Source: Siphonobacter curvatus (GTDB lineage: Bacteria > Bacteroidota > Bacteroidia > Cytophagales > Spirosomataceae). From it: 64,000 nt of DNA. The position numbers and the translations under genes were made by a program. The notes under the pieces were generated by a model. The model did not search any database and had not been told where the DNA came from. It saw nothing but the letters and a program-made list of their open reading frames with translations. Positions 34,684 to 43,653 of this stretch are shown here, piece after piece (the first letter of the stretch is position 1; each line of letters begins with the position of its first letter). The stretch is from the NCBI RefSeq assembly GCF_002943425.1, contig NZ_PTRA01000001.1:744001-808000 (forward strand), given 5' to 3'.

Positions 34684-35235
34684 TTAAATCGTTCCCAGTA
34701 CGCAACGTTCTCCAGCCAGCAAAGGTAAATCCTCTTCGACAGCCAGACTGGTTTTTGCGTTATTTAATTCATTCTGATAGGCTTTCCGGATTTCTTTTCG
34801 CTTTAAAGCTTCCAGAAAACGACGGGCATCTTCGCGGGTTTCCAGCAATAAAGGCGGCACTAGTGTAGGCTGATTAGTTTCTTCATCTTTGGCGACCATG
34901 GTAAAATAACTGGTATTCGTATGGACCTTTTCGCCCGTCTTGATGGATTCGGCAATGACCCGAATCCCTACGATCAAGGAGCTTTTTCCAACATAATTGA
35001 CCGAAGCCAGCAACGATACCAGTTGCCCCACTTCCACGGGCTGTAAAAACTCCACGTGATCAACGGCTACTGTAACTACGTACGTACTGGCATGTTTGGA
35101 TGCACAGGCGTAGGCCGCTTTATCCATTAATGACAAAAGAATACCGCCGTGGATCTTGCCGCCGAAATTGGCATAGCTCGGAATCATCAGTTCGGTAATG
35201 GTAGTCTGGGAATATGAAACAGATTTAGGCTCCAC
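34684..35235 (-). CDS. Acyl-CoA thioesterase, hotdog fold (YciA/BACH type)
   Basis: Hydrolase of 183 aa for acyl-CoA thioesters. The core NFGGKIHGGILLSLMDKAAYACASKHA carries the catalytic-region Gly-Gly and Asp of the family, and VDHVEFLQPVEVGQLVSL the second hotdog strand pair. The C-terminal ~40 residues (Arg/Glu-rich helix) follow the fold. The start is GTG at 35235 (GTG GAG CCT); no ATG fits before the fold. It is divergent from nuoL; the shared 192-bp gap holds a large palindrome. Confidence 0.88.
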   Translation of the reverse strand: MEPKSVSYSQTTITELMIPSYANFGGKIHGGILLSLMDKAAYACASKHASTYVVTVAVDHVEFLQPVEVGQLVSLLASVNYVGKSSLIVGIRVIAESIKTGEKVHTNTSYFTMVAKDEETNQPTLVPPLLLETREDARRFLEALKRKEIRKAYQNELNNAKTSLAVEEDLPLLAGERCVLGTI

Positions 35236-35258
35236 GTGCGAGTGCGTTAAGAAGTGAG

Positions 35259-35295
35259 TTGAAATTTATTTGGAAGAATTCTAAATAAATTTCAA
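35259..35295. promoter_or_regulatory. Large palindrome between the thioesterase and nuoL genes
   Basis: Perfect 13-bp arms TTGAAATTTATTT (35259-35271) and AAATAAATTTCAA (35283-35295) around an 11-nt centre. It has no T-tract and stands 23 bp before the thioesterase start, so an operator is more likely than a terminator. The binding protein is unknown. Confidence 0.5.
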
Positions 35296-35427
35296 AAACA
35301 AGTGCTTTTGTCTACTAATTCAATTGGTTTTCCCAAACGGAGAACGGATATTTGCCGACGAATTAACAAGATTTCTGCCATACTCTTTTCGTAGGTCTGA
35401 TCGAAATCGCTTCCCAAGTATTGTTAC

Positions 35428-37281
35428 ATGAACCCCGAACTACTGCTCTGGATCACCTTGCTTTTGCCGTTCGCTGGGTTTTTACTGCTTATACTTTCGG
35501 GGAAAAAAGCCAATACACCAGCGGGCTGGTTGGGGCTGGGATTATCCGCTTCAGGATTGGCCCTTTCCTATCTATTAACTGATCAGGACGTTACGGCCGT
35601 TGCTTATCCCTGGCTTACGGCGAAACTCAGTTTCGGTTTTCGCGTCGATGAGCTGACGTTACGGATGCTGCGACTGGTGCTGTTTATCGCCTCGCTCGTG
35701 CAGCTTTTTTCCATTGAATACATGCGGGAAGACGCCGCCCGCTTTCGGTATTTTGGCTTTCTACAGTTGTTTGTCGGTTCGATGTTGGGCATTGTACTGG
35801 CCCATAATTTACTCGTCTTATACGTCTTCTGGGAATTGGTAGGGCTAAGCTCGTACCTGCTGATTGGCTTCTGGTTCACGAAAAAAGAGGCCATTGCCGC
35901 TTCCAAAAAAGCTTTTTTGGTTAACCGAGTCGGGGACGTCGGGCTGGCTCTGGGCGTATTTGGTGTCTATCATCGCTTCGGCACCCTCGACTTTTCGACG
36001 TTCGCGGGGATGGCCGAAGGGTCCGATCCGTACCTGACGGCGATCGGACTGTTACTATTCTGCGGTACCATTGCTAAATCGGCTCAGTTTCCCCTGCACA
36101 TTTGGTTACCCGACGCCATGGAAGGGCCAACTCCCGTATCGGCCCTGATTCATGCGGCTACGATGGTTGCGGCTGGCGTATACCTGCTTGCTCGAATTTT
36201 CCCAATCCTGACGCCCGACGCCTTAGTCGTTATTGCCAGTATCGGAACCATTACGATGGTAATGGGAGCCGTGTACGCCCTCTCGCAAACCGATATTAAG
36301 AAAACGCTGGCCTATTCCACCATTTCCCAACTCGGTCTGATGGTACTGGCCTTGGGGGTAGGGGCTCCGCAGGCGGCTCTGTTTCATCTGTTTACGCACG
36401 CTTTCTTCAAAGCGGGTTTGTTTTTGTCTTCGGGTTCAGTCATTCACTCACTGCACCACGCGGGTCACGGATTCGACGCTCAGGACGTACGCCTGATGGG
36501 CGGCTTACGGAAACAGTTACCCGTAACCTTTCTGGCTTATACGGTTTGTGCGGCGGCTCTGGCGGGATTGCCCCTGACGGCGGGATTCCTTTCGAAGGAT
36601 GAAATTCTGCACGAAGCCTTTACACATACGGCTCATTCCTGGCAACTGATTTTTCCCATTTTGGCTCTTATCTCAGCGGGTTTAACGGCCTTTTACATGG
36701 CGAAACAGTGGCGGATCGTCTTTTTCGGGAATTGGCGAAACCCAATCCTATCGCTGGATCAGGTCCATGAATCGTCTTGGCTGCAGAAAGGTCCGCTCGT
36801 AGGGCTGGCGTTATTATCGCTGCCTTTTGCGTTTTCAATTAATCCGCTGGGCGAGCACTTTGCTCCGCTGGTAGCCCTGGGTTCGACCGCCGTGGCAGTA
36901 GGAGGCATTGCCCTGGCCTGGATTCGTTACCGTTCGGTACCCGATGCGGAATCGTTACGGGATACGCCGCTCACCACTCTAGATGCTGTTTATCAACGCT
37001 TTTTCGTACAACCCGTACTCAAGTTTGCCCAATTCTGTACCTGGCTGGATCGGGTTGTGGTGGATGGCATCGTGGATGGAATTGCTAAACTACAGGTCAT
37101 TCTGGCTCATCTGGTGGGCTGGTTTGATCGGAATGTCATTGATGGCCTGGTGGCAGCTCTGGCCTGGTTGAGCCGAACGATGGGGGATACGACCCGTCAG
37201 GTGCAGAGTGGAAAAATTCAGTCGTACATCGTAGCGATGGTCATGGGACTGGCGGCTTTGCTGATCTGGTGGACCTGGTAG
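35428..37281 (+). CDS. nuoL: NADH-quinone oxidoreductase subunit L
   Basis: Antiporter-like proton-pumping subunit of 617 aa with about 15-16 helices. Motifs include LLVLYVFWELVGLSSYLLIGFW with the conserved Glu, TIAKSAQFPLHIWLPDAMEG, PTPVSALIHAATMVAAGVYL and AYSTISQLGLMVLALGVG. The C-terminal region includes the amphipathic lateral helix and a last TM (VAMVMGLAALLIWW). ATG at 35428. It starts the nuoLMN unit, apart from nuoIJK. Confidence 0.95.
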   Translation: MNPELLLWITLLLPFAGFLLLILSGKKANTPAGWLGLGLSASGLALSYLLTDQDVTAVAYPWLTAKLSFGFRVDELTLRMLRLVLFIASLVQLFSIEYMREDAARFRYFGFLQLFVGSMLGIVLAHNLLVLYVFWELVGLSSYLLIGFWFTKKEAIAASKKAFLVNRVGDVGLALGVFGVYHRFGTLDFSTFAGMAEGSDPYLTAIGLLLFCGTIAKSAQFPLHIWLPDAMEGPTPVSALIHAATMVAAGVYLLARIFPILTPDALVVIASIGTITMVMGAVYALSQTDIKKTLAYSTISQLGLMVLALGVGAPQAALFHLFTHAFFKAGLFLSSGSVIHSLHHAGHGFDAQDVRLMGGLRKQLPVTFLAYTVCAAALAGLPLTAGFLSKDEILHEAFTHTAHSWQLIFPILALISAGLTAFYMAKQWRIVFFGNWRNPILSLDQVHESSWLQKGPLVGLALLSLPFAFSINPLGEHFAPLVALGSTAVAVGGIALAWIRYRSVPDAESLRDTPLTTLDAVYQRFFVQPVLKFAQFCTWLDRVVVDGIVDGIAKLQVILAHLVGWFDRNVIDGLVAALAWLSRTMGDTTRQVQSGKIQSYIVAMVMGLAALLIWWTW

Positions 37282-37339
37282 TACGAATGAAATTTTAGCC
37301 GGAAAAGGAGGATTACTTTTCCATTGTATACTTAGAAAA

Positions 37340-38995
37340 ATGCCGATACTGACTACCCTTATAGCTTTACCTTTTCTCGGAGCGGTGCTGTTGTTACTGC
37401 TACCCGAGACAGCCCGCACCGCCTGCCGCTGGCTTACGGTGCTGTTGTGTACCGTTCATCTTGCCTTGAGTAGCTGGCTGTGGTTTCAGTTCGATCCGCA
37501 ACTGGTGGGGTATCAGTTCGCCGAAAATCACGACTGGATTACGATGGCTCTGGGGCAGTTCGGTATTATTTCCATTGATTATTCCGTAGGAACGGATGGG
37601 TTGAGCTTACCGATGGTCTGGCTGACGAGTCTGGTGATGTTGGTGGGAGCGGTATCTTCCTTCGAAATCAAGGAAAAAGAACGGGCGTATTATGCTTTGT
37701 ACCTGTTACTGATGGGTAGTGTGGTAGGCTGTTTCGTTGCTCTCGACCTGTTCCTGTTCTTCCTGTTCTTCGAATTCATGCTGCTGCCGATGTACTTTCT
37801 TATCGGTATCTGGGGTGGCCCCCGGCGGGAATACGCCAGTTTGAAATTCTTCATTTATACGCTGGCCGGTTCTGTATTCATTCTACTGGTGATGATTGGT
37901 TTGTACCTCTCAGTGATTGATCCGGTGGAGACGGCTTTGAACATTGGACTGGTACAGGATCGGGCCCAGATTACGGGAGACGTACTGGCCGAGGTACAAT
38001 CACTGGTGAGCCAGTTACAGATTGATCCGGCTCAGCTCGTTCATACTTTCGAGATCCCGTACCTTACGAATCCTCGCAATTTTGTGCCCGAGTCCCTGCT
38101 GAGTACCATGGCCGGTCACGAAATCTTCGGTTTATCGGCCCGGTTGCTGGCTTTTCTGATGCTCTTCATTGGTTTTGCCGTGAAGCTTCCGATGGTGCCC
38201 CTGCATACCTGGTTGCCCGATGCCCACGTGGAAGCTCCCACGCCGATTTCGGTCGTACTGGCAGGGATTTTGCTGAAAATTGGCGGATACGGATTCTTCC
38301 GGATTGCCTACGAAATCTTCCCCGACGGAGCCATTTACTTTGCCGACTGGATTGCCGGGCTGGGCGTCTTGAGTATCGTTTACGGAGCCTTCAATGCCCT
38401 AAGTCAGAAAGATCTCAAACGGCTCATTGCCTATTCTTCCGTTTCGCACATGGGCTTTGTGTTACTGGGCTTAGCGGCCCTCACGCCCGAGGGAGCCAAT
38501 GCGGCCATCTATCAGCTGTTTTCGCACGGTATTCTTTCACCCATGCTGTTTCTGGTGGTGGGTGTGGTGTACGCCCGAACGCACGACCGGAACATTGACC
38601 ATTATCAGGGACTCGCCAGTACCATGCCTGCCTATACGGGTTTGACAGCCATCGCTTTTTTTGCTTCCCTGGGTTTACCCGGTTTCTCGGGTTTTATCGG
38701 AGAATTTTTTAGTCTGATGGGAGCCTTTAACTCGCTGTACATTCCCGTGTGGATGGTGGTAGCGGGGGGCTTTGGTTTGATTCTGGGAGCGGGCTATTTC
38801 CTCTGGACCTTCCAGCGGGTCTTTCTGGGCAAACGCTGGTCCACGCACGACGCCCAGTTGTTGACGGATCTCAATGTTCGGGAAAAACTCATGCTGATAC
38901 CTCTAGCACTGCTTTCTCTGTTTTTCGGAATACTCCCGGGCACCGTATTCGCCATTACCGAAGGTTACGTCCTGGAGTTCATGAAACACTTTTAA
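37340..38995 (+). CDS. nuoM: NADH-quinone oxidoreductase subunit M
   Basis: Antiporter-like subunit of 551 aa with about 14 helices. Motifs: LFLFFLFFEFMLLPMYFLIG with the key Glu, FAVKLPMVPLHTWLPDAHVE with the pumping Lys, APTPISVVLAGILLKIGGYG and AYSSVSHMGFVLLGLAAL. An insert near residues 200-255 (QDRAQITGDVLAEVQSL and following) lengthens it compared with E. coli NuoM (509 aa). It lies 58 bp after nuoL. Confidence 0.95.
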   Translation: MPILTTLIALPFLGAVLLLLLPETARTACRWLTVLLCTVHLALSSWLWFQFDPQLVGYQFAENHDWITMALGQFGIISIDYSVGTDGLSLPMVWLTSLVMLVGAVSSFEIKEKERAYYALYLLLMGSVVGCFVALDLFLFFLFFEFMLLPMYFLIGIWGGPRREYASLKFFIYTLAGSVFILLVMIGLYLSVIDPVETALNIGLVQDRAQITGDVLAEVQSLVSQLQIDPAQLVHTFEIPYLTNPRNFVPESLLSTMAGHEIFGLSARLLAFLMLFIGFAVKLPMVPLHTWLPDAHVEAPTPISVVLAGILLKIGGYGFFRIAYEIFPDGAIYFADWIAGLGVLSIVYGAFNALSQKDLKRLIAYSSVSHMGFVLLGLAALTPEGANAAIYQLFSHGILSPMLFLVVGVVYARTHDRNIDHYQGLASTMPAYTGLTAIAFFASLGLPGFSGFIGEFFSLMGAFNSLYIPVWMVVAGGFGLILGAGYFLWTFQRVFLGKRWSTHDAQLLTDLNVREKLMLIPLALLSLFFGILPGTVFAITEGYVLEFMKHF

Positions 38996-39065
38996 CGCAA
39001 TGAAAAGGACCTTGGTCCTTCGTCCATAACAGCCTGCCGCCTGGAGCGAACGGCCTATACGTACC

Positions 39066-40532
39066 ATGCTTCAAAAACTCGACCACATTCTGGCCAGTCT
39101 TTCCGGCTTCACTCCCGAAGTTTGGCTGGTAGTGGCTTTTGTGGGAATTATTACCTGGGATTTAATTGCTCCCGAAGTACACGCCGAAAGTCGGGGGGGA
39201 TTCTTTCACGGACTGACCTTTCTGGCCTTTGCTTTTCTGGGAGTATTGCTGGTGCAACAGTGGCAGATACAGCCGCGGGGCGTCCTGTTTGGATCCATGC
39301 TGCGGCTCGACGACCGGGCTATTTTCTTTAAGCTACTGGTGACGCTGACCGCTCTAATTACCATTTTACACAGTTGGGTGACGGGACGGCGGTGGTCGGG
39401 CGAATTTTTCTCCGTACTCGTCGGCACGGTATTCGGATTGCTGGTGCTGTCGATGGCTACGAATCTGCTGATGGTGTACCTTTCTCTGGAAGTCGTATCC
39501 ATTTCTAGTTACATCCTCACCGCCCTTCGCGGCGACCGGAAAAGCTCCGAGGGGGGTATGAAATACGTGCTGTTCGGGTCCGTCGCATCGGCCCTGATGC
39601 TGTACGGAATGAGTCTGTTGTATGGCCTGACCAGTACGCTTGATTTCACCAATCCGAGCTTTAGTCGGGCGTTGCTCGAAACCGATCCGCTGGTATCGGC
39701 GTCGGCCATTTTACTGGCGATCAGTGGGTTACTTTTCAAGGTTTCGGCGGTACCCTTTCAGGTCTGGAATCCCGACGTCTATGAAGCAGCTGACACACCC
39801 GTCGTTTCCTTTTTTTCGGTAGCACCGAAGGCGGTGGCTTTTCTGGTTTTGATGCGTTTATTTAGCGTACTGCCATTGAATTTCCAGCCCGTACTAGCCG
39901 TGCTTTCGCTGGCCACCATTACCGTAGGCAATTTCTCGGCCCTGTGGCAAACCGAAGCCAAGCGACTCATGGCGTATTCTTCCATTGCTCAGTCGGGGTT
40001 TGTTCTGGTGGGTTTAGTGGCTTTTTCGGAATTGGGTCAGCAAACGGCTACGTTCTACCTGGGGAGTTATGTCTTCGCCAGTATGGCCTGCTTTCTGCTG
40101 ATTGACATTTTATCGACGTCCCGTTCGAAAAATGAAGTACCCATTCAAAGTTTTAGTGGGGTAGGGCGGCAACAGCCGTTACCCGCTATTTTGCTCAGTA
40201 TCGCTTTTATTTCGCTGGTAGGCTTGCCGTTGACGGTTGGATTTTCGGCCAAGCTACTCATCTTTAGTTCGCTCTGGGAGGCGTATCAGCATACGAACGC
40301 ATCGCTCTTCCTGGTACTGTTCGTCTTTGGCTTGCTCAATACGGCGGTTTCCCTGGCTTTTTACGTGAAAATTCCTTACGCCCTATTCTTCAAAACAGCC
40401 GAACCGGGGCAACCCCTGGTATCGCTCCGCTGGCCGCAGGTGATCCTCGCTCTGGTGCTGGTAATTCCCATTATTGCCCTGTTCCTGCGTACGGATTGGC
40501 TGATGAACTGGATTGCGGGGTTTGTTAATTAG
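39066..40532 (+). CDS. nuoN: NADH-quinone oxidoreductase subunit N
   Basis: Antiporter-like subunit of 488 aa with about 14 helices. Motifs: NLLMVYLSLEVVSISSYIL with the conserved Glu, GLLFKVSAVPFQVWNPDVYE with the pumping Lys, APKAVAFLVLMRL and AYSSIAQSGFVLVGLVAF. It lies 70 bp after nuoM and ends the unit. Confidence 0.95.
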   Translation: MLQKLDHILASLSGFTPEVWLVVAFVGIITWDLIAPEVHAESRGGFFHGLTFLAFAFLGVLLVQQWQIQPRGVLFGSMLRLDDRAIFFKLLVTLTALITILHSWVTGRRWSGEFFSVLVGTVFGLLVLSMATNLLMVYLSLEVVSISSYILTALRGDRKSSEGGMKYVLFGSVASALMLYGMSLLYGLTSTLDFTNPSFSRALLETDPLVSASAILLAISGLLFKVSAVPFQVWNPDVYEAADTPVVSFFSVAPKAVAFLVLMRLFSVLPLNFQPVLAVLSLATITVGNFSALWQTEAKRLMAYSSIAQSGFVLVGLVAFSELGQQTATFYLGSYVFASMACFLLIDILSTSRSKNEVPIQSFSGVGRQQPLPAILLSIAFISLVGLPLTVGFSAKLLIFSSLWEAYQHTNASLFLVLFVFGLLNTAVSLAFYVKIPYALFFKTAEPGQPLVSLRWPQVILALVLVIPIIALFLRTDWLMNWIAGFVN

Positions 40533-40587
40533 AAAGGTCCGAAAGGAATATCGTACTTACTAAATTGTACAAGACATTACTAGAAAA

Positions 40588-40627
40588 TGAAACCGCAACC
40601 CTTAAAAGGCTGCGGTTTCATTTTTTT
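40588..40627. terminator. Bidirectional terminator after nuoN and the AEC transporter gene
   Basis: TGAAACCGCA/TGCGGTTTCA stem with a 13-nt loop, followed by TTTTTTT on the plus strand and by ATTTTCTA on the minus strand. It lies between convergent genes. Confidence 0.88.
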
Positions 40628-40642
40628 AGACGTGTGTATCTC

Positions 40643-41560
40643 CTAAAACAATACCAGACAAACTGCTGGCACCAGGACCAGCGAAGCGATGGAAGACAAG
40701 CCAACCAACAGAGCTGAATTTTCTTTTTCGGTATCCAGATTCGTGGCAAACACGACCAGATTGGCCGCAATGGGGAAACTGGCAAGCAGTAGCATTAGCT
40801 TACTCTGATCTTCGTCCAGTCGGCCAATTAAGCCCTTTTCCAGGAAAACTAAAGCTACCAGGATGATCGCTCCCGCGATGTAGCGTACGCTCAGGATCTT
40901 GGCAAAGGTAGCGTAAGGAATTTCTTTGAAATCAATCTTTTCCAGCGTAATGCCAATCAACAGCATCCCAGAGGCCGATACGACCCAGCTAACCACGTCG
41001 CCCACTACTTCCATACTTTCGGGTACTTCTACCTCAAGCACGTTCAGAATAATCGCCAGTACGCAGGCGTAAATGGCGGGAATTTTGAAAACATTCAGTA
41101 CAGATTCCTTCACGGGAATATCCTTGGTTCGTGACATCAAATAGTAACAAACCGTGTCACCATACAAGGCATTTCCTACGTATGCACTGATGATCAGCGG
41201 CATTTGTTCGTCTCCGAATAGGGCCATCACCACGGGTATGCCAAACCAGCCAATGTTATAGTACGAAAAGCTGCTTTTCAGCATGTTCGGATTCAGATCC
41301 TTCGCCAGAAAGCGGGTTGTTAGCAGGGCAGGAAGGTTCATCAGGCAGGCCAGAATGAAAACGATGGCCCCAATGACTGCCGTTTCGGCCAAGTCTGCTT
41401 TCAGCAGATTCTCAATGATGATGAGGGGAATCAGAGCATAGAGCATCACTTTCGAAATCCACTTGCTTTGGAGACCCCATTTACGGGTAGCAAAAAAGCC
41501 CAGGATGATGAACCCGTACAGTGGCAGTACCTTACGTAATAATTCCTGTAGTATCTCCAT
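40643..41560 (-). CDS. AEC-family transporter (auxin efflux carrier fold)
   Basis: Inner-membrane carrier of 305 aa with about ten helices in two halves. FIILGFFATRKWGLQSKWISKVML opens the first half, and GWFGIPVVMALFGDEQMPLIISAYVGN holds the crossover region. Bacterial relatives move organic acids such as malate; the substrate here is unknown. The start ATG shares one base with the stop of the upstream gene (TGATG), so translation is coupled to the FAD/NAD(P) protein. Confidence 0.87.
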   Translation of the reverse strand: MEILQELLRKVLPLYGFIILGFFATRKWGLQSKWISKVMLYALIPLIIIENLLKADLAETAVIGAIVFILACLMNLPALLTTRFLAKDLNPNMLKSSFSYYNIGWFGIPVVMALFGDEQMPLIISAYVGNALYGDTVCYYLMSRTKDIPVKESVLNVFKIPAIYACVLAIILNVLEVEVPESMEVVGDVVSWVVSASGMLLIGITLEKIDFKEIPYATFAKILSVRYIAGAIILVALVFLEKGLIGRLDEDQSKLMLLLASFPIAANLVVFATNLDTEKENSALLVGLSSIASLVLVPAVCLVLF

Positions 41561-43077
41561 CAGCTGATCTTTTCAAGCAGGTGATTGGTAAGCAAATCCG
41601 CCTGTTCCACATTAAACCAAAGGGAATTTACTTCGTGCTGGATGCCTGCTAAGGGTTGCCCGATGGCGTACAAATTTCCGGCAGTCTGATCGGCTACGAC
41701 CTGCATGGTACGCAGATCAACCACGATACCACCTGCTTCATAACTACGGATCAGGTCTTTTCCCAGCAATTGCTTGAGCAGGGGTTGATCAACCATTTCA
41801 TCAACTGTAACCGCCGGACCGGACGCATTGATGACAAAATCTGCGTACTCGGTCGATCCATCCTGCATTTGTAGCACAAATCGCTTGCCATCCCATTCCA
41901 GATCCTTACTGCTGCCCGTAATGCTTAGCTGACCTTGTTTGAGCAAAGCGGCGAGCTTCTCTCCGTTTTTAATGGGAATGGAGTGCCGGTTGATGTCGTA
42001 AAAGGGTTTTACCCACGATAAGAAAAGTAATTTCTGATCAGCGGAGAGTAATTGCCAGATGGGATAGATATCATCCCGCATGTCGTACAGAATATTCTGG
42101 TAGAGGTTACTGCCTTCATAGGCCTGCTGAAGATCTTCCTCCAGCAAGGGAAGCGTATCCTTTGCCGTACGTTTTTCAATCGACCATTCGGGTTTCAGGG
42201 GCTGATGCTCTTCCACCTCTTTCTTGAAAAGCCGGATCAGGTCCGTGACTCGCAAAGCCCTGCGTTTTTCACGAATACACTTCCGAATCGTGGGAAGCGT
42301 CAGGTATTTTCGGTCAAAAGGCACTTCCTGAGCGGCTTGTACACGGGGAAGTAACCCGGTTTTCGAAAAGAAACGAATCTTGCCCTTATGCTCATTGGAC
42401 ACCAGCGTAATGAGGGCATCAATGGCTGTCAGGCTACTCCCGATAATGGCTACGGAAGCCTCTTTGTCGCGTATGGTTTCCAAGACTTTTTTGGAGGGCC
42501 AGGGAGACATCAGAAACTGCGGTAAATCTTTAAATTCCTGAAAAGCAGAAGGAGCCGGATTACCCGTGGCCAGAATGGCGTAATCGCACAAAAAGATTTC
42601 TCCCTGCGTCGACTTCAATTCAAAACGATCATCGTCAAGCAATTGAGCATCAATGATTTCGTCCTGAACCTTTTCTATCTCAATATCATGCTCTGCTGCC
42701 AGATCGGTGTATTCCTGAAGCATGGCCTTCACATAACTACCAAAAAGCATGCGGGGCGGGTACGAGTCCGGACTAATTTCCAGATCGAGATACTCTTTTT
42801 CAATAGCGGCTTTGTTGGTATGCATCCAGTCAACAAAGTGCAGCCGTTCGCCGGGTACAATCCCCATGAGTCCCGCTTTGGTATTGAGTAAGTGCCCTTC
42901 CTGACCCGTACCATAGGCAAGGCCAGGACCAAATTCCGGTTTGCGTTCGAAAAGCAATAGGCGGAGGGGAGTAGTACAGCAGTTGACAACGTATTTAAGG
43001 ACAAGCTGGATCAAGCAGGTGGTTCCGCTGGCTCCCGCTCCAATAATGGCAATGGTTTGCCGGTAGTTCTGATTCAT
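41560..43077 (-). CDS. FAD/NAD(P)-binding protein (NAD_binding_9 type)
   Basis: Protein of 505 aa. The N-terminal Rossmann motif IAIIGAGASGTTCLIQLVLK is followed by ERKPEFGPGLAYGTGQEGHLLNTKAG, hallmark of the NAD_binding_9 family (HI0933 and ornithine-monooxygenase relatives are more distant). A second nucleotide-binding motif is VAIIGSSLTAIDALITL. Some relatives are involved in siderophore or amino-acid hydroxylation, others are uncharacterised. Coupled to the AEC transporter, it may produce or consume that carrier's substrate; this is inference. Confidence 0.82.
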   Translation of the reverse strand: MNQNYRQTIAIIGAGASGTTCLIQLVLKYVVNCCTTPLRLLLFERKPEFGPGLAYGTGQEGHLLNTKAGLMGIVPGERLHFVDWMHTNKAAIEKEYLDLEISPDSYPPRMLFGSYVKAMLQEYTDLAAEHDIEIEKVQDEIIDAQLLDDDRFELKSTQGEIFLCDYAILATGNPAPSAFQEFKDLPQFLMSPWPSKKVLETIRDKEASVAIIGSSLTAIDALITLVSNEHKGKIRFFSKTGLLPRVQAAQEVPFDRKYLTLPTIRKCIREKRRALRVTDLIRLFKKEVEEHQPLKPEWSIEKRTAKDTLPLLEEDLQQAYEGSNLYQNILYDMRDDIYPIWQLLSADQKLLFLSWVKPFYDINRHSIPIKNGEKLAALLKQGQLSITGSSKDLEWDGKRFVLQMQDGSTEYADFVINASGPAVTVDEMVDQPLLKQLLGKDLIRSYEAGGIVVDLRTMQVVADQTAGNLYAIGQPLAGIQHEVNSLWFNVEQADLLTNHLLEKIS

Positions 43078-43653
43078 TTGCGTGGGTTTTTCTCGACTCT
43101 TGATTTCCCGGGCTAAGGGTAGAATTCGAATGGGCTATCGGATCAAAAAGATGGTCAGTACTGCTTAGGTCGAAAAGCCCTTAAGCATACACGAGTATCG
43201 TGGTATTAAAAAAGCATTAAAAAAACATGCCCTGATTTTGAGGAGGTAGGGATACGTAGGCACTGAAGCGGATACGAAAGTCAACGTATAGAGATTCCGT
43301 GAATGCGTGACTTTTTGTTTATTAGGTGATTAATTGAACTCGCTATTCATTGATTTGTTACTAAGGCACAGTGGCTAGGGAAATATTTGGCAAATCGGCG
43401 GAATAAGTTCTATTTTTAGGAAGATGGCCCGATTATTTTGGATGAATTCACTGTTGATAAGTCTACGGCGGAAACCAAAAACGAGTACGTCAACGTAAGT
43501 ACTAGAGAAATTGAACAATTCCAAGTCCGATTCGGACGTTGATGCGAGTGTGAATTTTTTGTGAACTTTTGTTGAACCATTCCCGGCTTAAAGTTGTAAT
43601 TTCGGTTCAAGGAAATTTACTTCATTAAGCGAGCAGTCAAAACGACATCCTAA
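43078..43653. other. Gene-free divergent region between the FAD/NAD(P) and PurF-like genes
   Basis: No believable reading frame. It contains CACGA-GTA-TCGTG (a small palindrome near 43188-43200) and TAATTTCG (43597-43604), a near match to TAnnTTTG located 49 nt before the PurF-like ATG, with a TTTG 25 nt further upstream. Nothing else was recognised. Confidence 0.5.
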
